Source: Paracoccaceae bacterium
Lineage (GTDB): Bacteria; Pseudomonadota; Alphaproteobacteria; Rhodobacterales; Rhodobacteraceae
Direction: 5' to 3'
NCBI GenBank assembly: GCA_007134405.1
Contig: SLKW01000226.1
Coordinates: 1 to 10,649, forward strand
DNA: 10,649 nt
Under the pieces are notes generated by a model that saw nothing but the letters and a program-made list of their open reading frames with translations, was not told the origin of the DNA and made no database searches. The translations under genes and the position numbers were made by a program. Positions 1 through 6,764 of this stretch are shown here, one piece after another. The stretch's first letter is position 1, and every line of letters starts with the position of its first letter.

Positions 1-1751
1 ACCTGATCTTCGCCGCCGGCCAGGGCGACGGCAAGACCCGCGGGCTCAACCGGCTGGGCCATGACGGCCTGTTGCGTCGGGTGATCGGCGGGCATTGGGG
101 GCTGATCCCCAAGGTCGCGGCACTGGCGCTGGAGGGCCGGATCGAGGGCTGGAACCTGCCGCAGGGCGTGATCAGCCACATGTTCCGCGATATCGCCGCG
201 GGCCGGCCGGCGACGATCAGCCATGTCGGACTCGAGACCTTCGTCGATCCGCGTCAGGGCGGCGGGCGCGTGCATCCCGAGCCGACCGAGGAGATCGTCG
301 AGTTGATCGAGATCGGCGGGCGGGCCTGCCTGGCCTACCGGCTCTTTCCGATCGACGTGGCGCTTCTGCGCGGGACGACGGCCGACGAGGCCGGCAATGT
401 CACGATGGAGCACGAGGCGCTGGTACTCGACAACCTTGCCCAGGCGATGGCGGCGCGCAATTCGGGCGGCATGGTGATCGTCCAGGTCGAGCGGATCGCG
501 GCGGCGCACACGCTCGACCCGCGCGCGGTGGTGATCCCGGCGCCGCTGGTCGATGCGGTCGTCCTGGCCCCGGCCGAGAACCACATGCAGACCTACGCCA
601 CGCAATACTCGCCCGCCTTCGCGCAGGTCATCCGCGCGCCGCAGGGCTCGCTGCCGCCGATGCCGCTCGACGCGCGCAAGATCATCGCCCGGCGCGCGGC
701 GTTCGAGCTGCCCGTGAACGGCATCGTCAACCTTGGCATCGGCATGCCCGAGGGGGTCGCCTCGGTCGCGGGCGAGGAGGGGTTGCTCGATCACCTGACG
801 CTGACGACCGAGCCGGGTGTCGTCGGCGGGCAGCCGGCCTCGGGCCTCGATTTCGGCGCGGCGGTGAATGTCGATGCGCTGATCCATCAGAACCAGCAAT
901 TCGACTTCTACGACGGTGGCGGGCTCGACATGGCCTGCCTGGGGCTGGCCGAGGTGGACGAGGCGGGCAATGTCAATGTCTCGCGCTTCGGGCCCAAGCT
1001 GGCGGGGGCGGGCGGCTTCATCAACATCAGCCAGAACGCCCGCTGCCTGGTCTTCGCCGGCACGCTGACCGCCGGCGGGCTGGAGATCGAGGTCGCAGGC
1101 GGTGCGCTGCGGATCGTCAATGAAGGCCGGTCGCGCAAGTTCATCCCCGAAGTCGAGCAGATCACCTTTTCGGGCGCGCGGGCGGGGCGGCTGGGGCGGC
1201 CCGTGCTCTACGTCACCGAGCGCGCGGTCTTCGAGCTGACGCCCGACGGGATCGCCCTGCGCGAAGTCGCGCCGGGCCTCGATGCCGAGCGCGACGTGAT
1301 CGCGCAAATGGGCTTTCGCCCCATCGTCGAGACCGTGGCCGAGATGGATCCGCGCATTTTCCGCCCCGAGCCGATGGAGCTGAAGCGCGACCTGCTGCAC
1401 CTGGACCTGGACGAGCGCATCACGTTCGATCCGGGCGAAAACCGGCTCTACATCAATTTCGAGAAGATGCGCATAAACAGCCGCGACGATCTGGACATGA
1501 TCCGCGCGCGGGTCGAGGCGCTGTGCGCGCCGCTGAACGCCCCGGTCGAGGTGATCGTGACCTATGACGGCTGCCGCATCGACGATGATGTGGCCGATGC
1601 CTATGGCGCGATGGTCGCCGATCTGCAGCAGCGCTTTTACGGCAATGTCGCGCGCTATTCGGGTTCGGCCTTTTCGCGGATGAAGCTGGGGCGGATCCTG
1701 CCAGGGCCACTGCAGCGCCCGCATCTTTTCCGCTCGGGGGGCGCGGCATGA
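1..1751 (+). CDS. Acetate/3-ketoacid-type acyl-CoA:carboxylate CoA-transferase, 5' end outside window
   Basis: This family I CoA-transferase moves CoA between an acyl-CoA and a free acid (for example acetoacetate, propionate or acetate) through a glutamyl-CoA thioester. The reading frame is open from base 3 to the stop, giving 582 visible codons, and no start is needed inside the window. Family signatures are WNLPQGVISHMFRDIAAG, VGLETFVDPRQGGG, QFDFYDGGGLD and GAGGFINIS. The likely catalytic Glu lies in TTEPGVVGG (bases 810-812), the position equivalent to the active-site Glu of E. coli YdiF. About 60-65 residues seem to be missing at the N-terminus, so the full protein would be near 645 residues, against about 530 for YdiF or propionate CoA-transferase. 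The excess is a C-terminal extension of about 129 residues (from base 1362). The stop overlaps the next start (ATGA), implying coupling. The family call is firm; the substrate is not resolved. Confidence 0.92.
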   Translation, partial: LIFAAGQGDGKTRGLNRLGHDGLLRRVIGGHWGLIPKVAALALEGRIEGWNLPQGVISHMFRDIAAGRPATISHVGLETFVDPRQGGGRVHPEPTEEIVELIEIGGRACLAYRLFPIDVALLRGTTADEAGNVTMEHEALVLDNLAQAMAARNSGGMVIVQVERIAAAHTLDPRAVVIPAPLVDAVVLAPAENHMQTYATQYSPAFAQVIRAPQGSLPPMPLDARKIIARRAAFELPVNGIVNLGIGMPEGVASVAGEEGLLDHLTLTTEPGVVGGQPASGLDFGAAVNVDALIHQNQQFDFYDGGGLDMACLGLAEVDEAGNVNVSRFGPKLAGAGGFINISQNARCLVFAGTLTAGGLEIEVAGGALRIVNEGRSRKFIPEVEQITFSGARAGRLGRPVLYVTERAVFELTPDGIALREVAPGLDAERDVIAQMGFRPIVETVAEMDPRIFRPEPMELKRDLLHLDLDERITFDPGENRLYINFEKMRINSRDDLDMIRARVEALCAPLNAPVEVIVTYDGCRIDDDVADAYGAMVADLQQRFYGNVARYSGSAFSRMKLGRILPGPLQRPHLFRSGGAA

Positions 1752-3262
1752 ACCCGGCGGAATGGCTGGCGCGCAGCGCGGCGCTGCATCCCGGCGCCCC
1801 GGCGCTGATGCGCGGCGCCGAGGTGCTGGCCGATTATGCGGAATTCGCCCGGCAGGCGGCGGGCCTGGGCGCTGCGCTGGCGGCGCGCGGCCTGGGGCCG
1901 GGGGCGCGGGTGGCGGTCTTCATGACCAACCGGCCCGAATATCTGGTCGCGCTTTACGCCGTCTGGTGGGCCGGGGCCGCGGTCGTGCCGATCAACGCCA
2001 AGCTGCATCCGCGCGAGGCGGAGTGGATCATCGCCAATGCCGGGGCGGGCGCGGTGATCCTGTCCGAGGATGTCGGCGCGGATCTGCGCCCGGAGGGGGT
2101 GGTGCGCCTGTCGGTGGACGCGGCGGAATTCGCCGGCCTGCTGGCGCGGGACCCGCTGCCCGCACCCGCGCCGATGGCCGGCGAGGCGCTCGCCTGGTTG
2201 TTCTACACCTCGGGCACCACGGGCCGGCCCAAGGGCGTTCAGATCACCGCCGCCAATCTCGTCGCCGCCGTCCTGTCGTACCTGGCGGATGTGGACGCCG
2301 TGCATCCGACCGATGCGGCCTTCTACGCGGCGCCCATGTCGCATGGCGCGGGGCTATACAACTTCATGCATGTGATCCGCGCCGCGCGCCACGTGCTGCC
2401 CCCCTCGGGCGGGTTCGACGCGGCCGAGATCCTGGATCTGGCGCCGCGGCTGGGCGATCTGCACATGTTCGCCGCGCCCACGATGGTGCGCCGCCTGGTG
2501 GCCGAGGCGAAGGCGCGCGGCTGCCGGGGCGCGGGGATCCGCACCATCGTCTATGGCGGCGGGCCGATGTACCTGGCCGATATCGTGGAGGCGGTCGAGG
2601 TGATGGGCCCGCGCTTCGTGCAGATCTACGGCCAGGGCGAAAGCCCGATGACGATCACCGCGCTGCCGCGCGAGCTGGTCGCGGACCGGTCGCACGCCGA
2701 CTGGCGCGCCCGCCTCGCCTCGGTCGGCCGGGCGTTCAGCGCGCTCGAGGTGCGGATCGCGGGCGCCGACGGCCGGACGCTGCCGCCGGGCGAGGTCGGC
2801 GAGATCCTGGTGCGCGGGCCGACGGTCATGCAGGGCTATTGGCGGAACCCGCGGGCCACGGCCGAGACGATCCGCGACGGCTGGCTCTGGACCGGGGACA
2901 TGGGGGCGATGGACGGCGCGGGCTTCGTCACCCTCCACGACCGCTCGAAGGACGTGATCATCTCGGGCGGCACCAACATCTACCCGCGCGAGGTCGAGGA
3001 GGCGCTGCTGCTCCATGCCGCTGTCGCCGAGGTCTCGGTCGTCGGCCGCCCGCATCCCGACTGGGGCGAGGAGGTCGTGGCCTTCGTTGTCTGCGAGCCG
3101 GGTCAGGGGGCCGACGCAGCCACGCTCGACGCCCATTGCCGGGAGCATATCGCCCGCTTCAAACGGCCGAAGCAGTACCGCTTCCTGGCCGAACTGCCGA
3201 AGAACAACTACGGCAAGGTCCTGAAGACCGACCTGCGCCGGATGCTGGAGGAGGATGCATGA
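1748..3262 (+). CDS. AMP-forming acyl-CoA synthetase (ANL superfamily)
   Basis: This cytosolic enzyme activates a carboxylic acid with ATP to an acyl-adenylate and then to the CoA thioester. The 504-residue protein has the full motif set: P-loop FYTSGTTGRPKG at residues 152-163, YGQGES at 294-299, TGD ending at Asp384, the hinge region RSKDVIISGGTNIYPREVE from residue 399, and the catalytic C-terminal lysine Lys490 in NNYGKVLK. Length and motifs fit FadD/4-coumarate-CoA-ligase-like synthetases, not the ~650-residue acetyl-CoA or acetoacetyl-CoA synthetases. The start is fixed by an ATGA overlap with the CoA-transferase stop, and its own stop overlaps the dehydrogenase start in the same way. 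The context suggests that it supplies CoA esters to the same short-chain acid pathway. Chain length and substrate cannot be read from the sequence. Confidence 0.92.
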   Translation: MNPAEWLARSAALHPGAPALMRGAEVLADYAEFARQAAGLGAALAARGLGPGARVAVFMTNRPEYLVALYAVWWAGAAVVPINAKLHPREAEWIIANAGAGAVILSEDVGADLRPEGVVRLSVDAAEFAGLLARDPLPAPAPMAGEALAWLFYTSGTTGRPKGVQITAANLVAAVLSYLADVDAVHPTDAAFYAAPMSHGAGLYNFMHVIRAARHVLPPSGGFDAAEILDLAPRLGDLHMFAAPTMVRRLVAEAKARGCRGAGIRTIVYGGGPMYLADIVEAVEVMGPRFVQIYGQGESPMTITALPRELVADRSHADWRARLASVGRAFSALEVRIAGADGRTLPPGEVGEILVRGPTVMQGYWRNPRATAETIRDGWLWTGDMGAMDGAGFVTLHDRSKDVIISGGTNIYPREVEEALLLHAAVAEVSVVGRPHPDWGEEVVAFVVCEPGQGADAATLDAHCREHIARFKRPKQYRFLAELPKNNYGKVLKTDLRRMLEEDA

Positions 3263-4065
3263 CACAATCGCTGAAAGGCCGCACGGCACTGGTGACCGGA
3301 TCGGTGCAGGGGATCGGGCTGGCCATCGCCAGGGAACTTGCCGGGGCCGGGGCGCGGATCGCGCTGCATGGCCTGGCCGAGCCCGCACAGATCGCCCATG
3401 CCGAGGTGGAGCTGCACGATGCGGGGGCGCCCGAGGTGCGCTTCTTCGAGGGCGATCTGCGCGACCCTGCCGCCATCGAGACGCTGATGCAGGAGGTCGC
3501 CGCCTGGTCCGGCCCCGACATCCTCGTCAACAACGCGGGCATCCAGCGCACCGTGCCGCTGGCCGAGGCCACGGCCGAGACCTGGGACGCGATCCTGTCG
3601 GTAAACCTGACCGCCGCCTTCCACACGATGCGGCTGGCGCTGCCCGGCATGGCCGAACGCGGCTACGGGCGGGTGATCAACATCGCCTCGGTCCACGGCC
3701 TCGTCGCGTCCGTCCACAAGGCGCCCTACGTGGCGTCCAAGTTCGGCCTCGTCGGGCTCAGCCGCGTGGCGGCGCTGGAATACGCGGCTTCCGGCGACCG
3801 GGCCTCGGGCGGGGTGACGGTCAACTGCATCTGCCCCGGCTGGACCGAGACCGCGATCATCGAGCCGCAGATCCAGGCCCGCGCCGCCGAGCTGGGCGGC
3901 GATCGCGACGCCGGCATCGCGAGCATTCTGGCCGAAAAGCAGCCCTCGCGCCGGCTGTCGGACCCGTCCGAGATCGGCAGGCTGGCGCTCTGGCTCTGCG
4001 CGCCCGAGGCGCATAACGTCACCGGCACGTCGATCCCGGTCGATGGCGGCTGGACGGCGCAATAG
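3259..4065 (+). CDS. D-3-hydroxybutyrate dehydrogenase (short-chain dehydrogenase)
   Basis: It oxidises (R)-3-hydroxybutyrate to acetoacetate with NAD+. The 268-residue SDR has the cofactor motif TGSVQGIG (residues 13-20), NNAG, and the Ser144/Tyr157/Lys161 catalytic set. It also keeps the substrate-binding set known from Pseudomonas fragi hydroxybutyrate dehydrogenase: Gln96, His146 and Lys154 sit at a constant offset of two from Gln94, His144 and Lys152. Gln204 corresponds to Gln196 after a roughly six-residue insertion (near GDRASG, before VTVNCICPG). The C-terminus TGTSIPVDGGWTAQ is typical of this subfamily. These residues raise the call above a generic SDR. The ATG overlaps the previous stop (ATGA), making it the third gene of the operon. 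bdhA or hbdH would be the usual symbol, but I leave it blank because paralogues are common. Confidence 0.88.
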   Translation: MTQSLKGRTALVTGSVQGIGLAIARELAGAGARIALHGLAEPAQIAHAEVELHDAGAPEVRFFEGDLRDPAAIETLMQEVAAWSGPDILVNNAGIQRTVPLAEATAETWDAILSVNLTAAFHTMRLALPGMAERGYGRVINIASVHGLVASVHKAPYVASKFGLVGLSRVAALEYAASGDRASGGVTVNCICPGWTETAIIEPQIQARAAELGGDRDAGIASILAEKQPSRRLSDPSEIGRLALWLCAPEAHNVTGTSIPVDGGWTAQ

Positions 4066-4155
4066 CGCCCATCTGCCCAATTCTTGAGCAGTCGCGCCGC
4101 GCGAGCGGCCAACTCTGTGTCCCGATGCCCGTTTGGCGTGCACAGGGGCTTCCGG

Positions 4156-4184
4156 TTGACTCGCGCTCGCGTTTACTTTTGCTT
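4156..4184 (+). promoter_or_regulatory. Possible weak promoter upstream of the ATP-grasp gene
   Basis: The 136-base gap between the dehydrogenase and the ATP-grasp gene contains TTGACT (4156-4161), close to the sigma-70 -35 consensus. The hexamer 17 bases downstream (TTGCTT, 4179-4184) is a poor -10, and the AT-rich TTTACTTTT lies too close. Some promoter is expected because a new module begins here, but this exact assignment is weak. I see no convincing terminator in the gap. Confidence 0.25.
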
Positions 4185-4190
4185 GTGCGG

Positions 4191-4197
4191 AAGGGGG
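4191..4197 (+). promoter_or_regulatory. Ribosome binding site of the ATP-grasp gene
   Basis: AAGGGGG ends four bases before the ATG at 4202, a strong Shine-Dalgarno match. It supports this start for the ATP-grasp protein, whose sequence from MSAYFNEMYD onward also looks complete for the family. Confidence 0.7.
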
Positions 4198-4201
4198 TCG
4201 G

Positions 4202-5614
4202 ATGAGCGCATATTTCAACGAGATGTACGACACCGGCGCGGTGCGCCCGCCCTACGCGCGGCTGCGCGACTGGATGGACGCCATGCCGACGGAGTTGCGC
4301 AATCTCAAGCAGGCCGAGGCCGAGGCGCTGTTCCGGCGCATCGGCATCACCTTCGCCGTCTATGGCGAGGGTGGCGACCCCGACCGGCTGATTCCCTTCG
4401 ACATGTTCCCGCGCGTCTTCGCCCATGACGAATGGCGCCGGCTCGAACGCGGGATCAAGCAACGCGCCCGCGCGCTCAACGCGTTTCTCTCGGATGTCTA
4501 CGACCGTGGCGAGATCGTGCGCGCCGGCCGCATCCCCGAGCGGTTGGTCTATCTGAACGAGGCCTACGAGAAGGCGGTGGCCGGCATCCGCCCGCCGAAG
4601 GGCGTCTACAGCCATATCGTCGGCATCGACCTGGTGCGCACCGGCCCCGACCAGTTCTATGTGCTGGAAGACAATTGCCGCACGCCCTCGGGCGTCAGCT
4701 ACATGCTGGAAAACCGCGAGATCATGATGCGGATGTTCCCCGAGCTTTTCCGTTCCAACCGGATCGAGCCGGTGGAGGGCTATCCCGAACTGCTGCGTCG
4801 CACGCTGGCCTCGGTCGCGCCCGAGAAGTGCAAGGGCGACCCCACGGTGGTGATCCTGACGCCGGGGCATTTCAACTCGGCCTATTACGAGCATTCCTTC
4901 CTGGCCGACCTGATGGGGGTCGAACTGGTCGAGGGGCAGGATCTGTTCGTCGAGGGCGAGTTCGTTTTCATGCGGACCACGCAGGGGCCGCAGCGCGTCG
5001 ACGTCATCTATCGCCGGATCGACGACACCTTCCTCGACCCGCTCTGCTTCCGACCGGATTCGATGCTGGGCATCGCGGGGCTGATGGATGTCTACCGCTC
5101 GGGCGGGGTGACCATTGCCTCGGCGCCGGGGGCGGGCGTGGCCGACGACAAGGCGATCTACTGCTTCGTCCCCGAAATGGTGCGCTTCTACCTGGGCGAG
5201 GAGCCGATCCTGGAAAACGTGCCGACCTGGCAATGCGCCCGGCACGACGACCTGAAATACGTGCTGTCCAACCTGCCGGAACTGGTGGTGAAGGAGGTGC
5301 ACGGCTCGGGCGGCTACGGGATGCTGGTGGGTCCCAAATCTTCGAAGGAGCAGATCGAGGCGTTCCGCGCCAAGATCCTCGAGGAGCCAGAGAAATACAT
5401 CGCCCAGCCGACGCTGGCGCTGTCAACCGTGCCCACCTTCGTCGAGGAGGGCGTGGCCCCCCGCCACGTGGACCTGCGCCCCTATTGCCTGGTGGGCGAG
5501 CGGATCGAACTCGTCCCCGGTGGGCTCACGCGCGTGGCGCTGACCGAAGGCTCGCTGGTGGTCAACTCGAGCCAGGGCGGCGGCGTGAAGGATACATGGG
5601 TGCTGGCGGAATGA
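4202..5614 (+). CDS. Circularly permuted ATP-grasp type 2 protein, first gene of the Anbu-associated module
   Basis: It is predicted to form an amide or peptide bond using ATP through an acyl-phosphate intermediate; the real substrate is unknown. The 470-residue length is normal for this family (formerly DUF404/DUF407). Recognisable blocks are YFNEMYD at the N-terminus, VLEDNCRTPSGVSYMLENR from residue 154, KEVHGSGGYGM from Lys364 (a likely nucleotide-binding lysine and glycine-rich loop), HVDLRPYCLVG from His422, GGLTRVAL, and the terminal SSQGGGVKDTWVL. No signal peptide or membrane segment is visible, so it should be cytosolic. It is followed by alpha-E, transglutaminase and Anbu genes, the conserved partners of this family, which supports a shared peptide-tagging or peptide-synthesis role. 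Unlike the next overlap in the module, a 196-base gap separates it from the alpha-E gene. The family call is firm; the function is inferred. Confidence 0.93.
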   Translation: MSAYFNEMYDTGAVRPPYARLRDWMDAMPTELRNLKQAEAEALFRRIGITFAVYGEGGDPDRLIPFDMFPRVFAHDEWRRLERGIKQRARALNAFLSDVYDRGEIVRAGRIPERLVYLNEAYEKAVAGIRPPKGVYSHIVGIDLVRTGPDQFYVLEDNCRTPSGVSYMLENREIMMRMFPELFRSNRIEPVEGYPELLRRTLASVAPEKCKGDPTVVILTPGHFNSAYYEHSFLADLMGVELVEGQDLFVEGEFVFMRTTQGPQRVDVIYRRIDDTFLDPLCFRPDSMLGIAGLMDVYRSGGVTIASAPGAGVADDKAIYCFVPEMVRFYLGEEPILENVPTWQCARHDDLKYVLSNLPELVVKEVHGSGGYGMLVGPKSSKEQIEAFRAKILEEPEKYIAQPTLALSTVPTFVEEGVAPRHVDLRPYCLVGERIELVPGGLTRVALTEGSLVVNSSQGGGVKDTWVLAE

Positions 5615-5690
5615 GGGACACGCTGAGCATCTTGAACGGGTCTGGCCGGGGGATGCCGCCCGTCTGGCAGGTGGTTGGGCCGAAAGTTTC

Positions 5691-5740
5691 ATTCCGGTTA
5701 ATGAATCAGAATATAATTAGAGAATTCAATGAATTGCGAG
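5691..5740 (+). promoter_or_regulatory. AT-rich internal promoter/operator candidate within the Anbu module
   Basis: This 50-base patch has only 15 G or C bases, set in DNA near two thirds GC. It contains a perfect TATAAT (5712-5717) with a poor -35 (TTTCAT or TTCATT about 18-19 bases upstream). It also holds repeated GAAT half-sites at 5703, 5709, 5722 and 5731, and the inverted repeat AATTC-AAT-GAATT (5723-5735). The composition and a consensus -10 suggest a promoter with start near 5724, driving alpha-E, transglutaminase and Anbu through a leader of about 87 bases. The weak -35 suggests an activator or an alternative sigma factor. This is inference from sequence pattern only. Confidence 0.45.
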
Positions 5741-5742
5741 TT

Positions 5743-5758
5743 TGTGCGCGCGCGCACA
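5743..5758. repeat. Perfect 16-base palindrome with alternating purine-pyrimidine tract
   Basis: TGTGCGCGCGCGCACA equals its own reverse complement. Strict pyrimidine-purine alternation extends to base 5759, the type of sequence prone to Z-DNA under negative supercoiling. It lies just downstream of the AT-rich patch and about 52 bases before the alpha-E start. It could be an operator, a supercoil-sensitive element, or chance in GC-rich DNA. Confidence 0.6.
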
Positions 5759-5799
5759 CTGCCGTGAATCACGACGCTTCTCCCCTTCCGTCGGTCAGC

Positions 5800-5803
5800 G
5801 GAG
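5800..5803 (+). promoter_or_regulatory. Ribosome binding site deciding the alpha-E start
   Basis: GGAG (within AGCGGAG) ends seven bases before the ATG at 5811. This favours the ATG over in-frame upstream TTG/GTG codons in the AT-rich or palindromic stretch. The family N-terminus MLSRTASNLYWLARYMERAE begins exactly at 5811. Confidence 0.65.
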
Positions 5804-5810
5804 CCGCGCC

Positions 5811-6764
5811 ATGTTGAGCCGCACCGCCTCCAACCTATACTGGCTCGCGCGCTACATGGAGCGCGCCGAGACCGCCGCGCGCCTCCTGGAGGTCGGCGCG
5901 CGCATCGCGCTGGTGCCCAATACCGGCCACGGCTACCGCAATGAATGGGACGCGCTGCTGCGCGCGGCGGGCACGGCGGCGCCCTTCGCGCAGAAATACG
6001 GCGAGCCGATCCAGCGCAACATTGAAAGCCATCTCTTCTTCGACCATGACAACCCCTCATCCGTGGCCGCCTGCCTGACGCAGGCGCGCGAGAACGGCCG
6101 GATCGTGCGCACCGCGCTGACCGTGCAGGTCTGGGACGCGCTCAACACTGCCTACCAGGAGCTGCGCGAGCTGGAGCGCACGCCGCGCGGCGAGCTTTCG
6201 CTCGCCCGCCTGACCGACTGGACGACGCGCAACACCGCCCTGGTGCGCGGGGCCATCGATGCGACGCAACTCAGGAACGACAACTACGATTTCATGCATA
6301 TCGGCTACCACCTGGAGCGCGCCGACAACACCGCGCGGCTTCTGGACGTGAAGTATTACGTGCTGCTGCCACAGGTCGAATTCGTGGGGTCGGGGCTGGA
6401 CAACTACCAGTGGATGACGCTTCTGCGCGCGATGTCGGCGCACCGGGCCTTCCACTGGGCCTATGGCGGCGAGGTGACGGCGCGGCGGATCGCGCATTTC
6501 CTGATCCTCAACCCGCAGTCGCCCCGCGCGCTGATCGCCTGCGTCGACGGGGTCAACGCGCATCTGGAGCGGTTGGCGCGCGGCTACGGCAGGCGGACGC
6601 AGGCCCAGTCGACGGCGCGCCGGATGCTCGCGCAACTCGCCGAAACCGAGGTCGAGGAGATCTTCGACGAGGGGCTGCACGAATTCCTGACCCGTTTCAT
6701 CGACGAGATCGGCGCGCTGGGTCAGACGGTGCATGACGCCTACCTGAGCGGGGATATTCGATGA
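5811..6764 (+). CDS. Alpha-E domain protein (DUF403 family)
   Basis: This 317-residue, largely helical protein belongs to the alpha-E family that accompanies circularly permuted ATP-grasp and transglutaminase genes. Its biochemical role is not established; it has been predicted to assist or act with the ligase. Family hallmarks are the N-terminal MLSRTASNLYWLARYMERAE and the second ER-containing helix GYHLERADNTARLLDVKYY (residues 165-183), each with conserved Glu and Arg residues. The C-terminal HEFLTRFIDEIGALGQTVHDAYL is also typical. No signal peptide or membrane helix is visible. The ATG at 5811 is chosen over an in-frame extension to 5742 because of the Shine-Dalgarno sequence and the family start. 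The stop overlaps the transglutaminase start (ATGA at 6761), so these two genes are coupled. Family membership is clear; function is open. Confidence 0.93.
   Translation: MLSRTASNLYWLARYMERAETAARLLEVGARIALVPNTGHGYRNEWDALLRAAGTAAPFAQKYGEPIQRNIESHLFFDHDNPSSVAACLTQARENGRIVRTALTVQVWDALNTAYQELRELERTPRGELSLARLTDWTTRNTALVRGAIDATQLRNDNYDFMHIGYHLERADNTARLLDVKYYVLLPQVEFVGSGLDNYQWMTLLRAMSAHRAFHWAYGGEVTARRIAHFLILNPQSPRALIACVDGVNAHLERLARGYGRRTQAQSTARRMLAQLAETEVEEIFDEGLHEFLTRFIDEIGALGQTVHDAYLSGDIR

Noticed and set aside
1762..3258. An open frame running through the synthetase gene in the frame of the dehydrogenase, which could suggest a fusion protein
   Set aside because: The upstream part is an Arg/Gly-rich shadow with no motifs; the dehydrogenase begins at the ATG at 3259 by ATGA coupling and family N-terminus.
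2354..5302. Long open frames on the minus strand opposite the synthetase, dehydrogenase and ATP-grasp genes
   Set aside because: They are arginine/histidine/glycine-rich low-similarity frames that arise opposite GC-rich genes through third-position bias; each sits fully across a gene with clear family motifs.
5640..5668. Paired GTCTGGC repeats after the ATP-grasp stop, considered as a terminator or regulatory repeat
   Set aside because: They are direct rather than inverted, do not form a stable hairpin with a T run, and are short enough to be chance.
5742..5810. Extension of the alpha-E protein to an upstream TTG at 5742
   Set aside because: The added residues come from the GC palindrome, there is no ribosome site, and the family N-terminus begins at the ATG at 5811, which has GGAG upstream.
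5701..5817. A 38-codon open frame (MNQNIIREFNELR...) overlapping the alpha-E start, considered as a leader peptide or tag gene
   Set aside because: It has no Shine-Dalgarno sequence, its start would lie upstream of the inferred transcript start, and its second half reads through the palindrome and ribosome-site region with no protein-like pattern.
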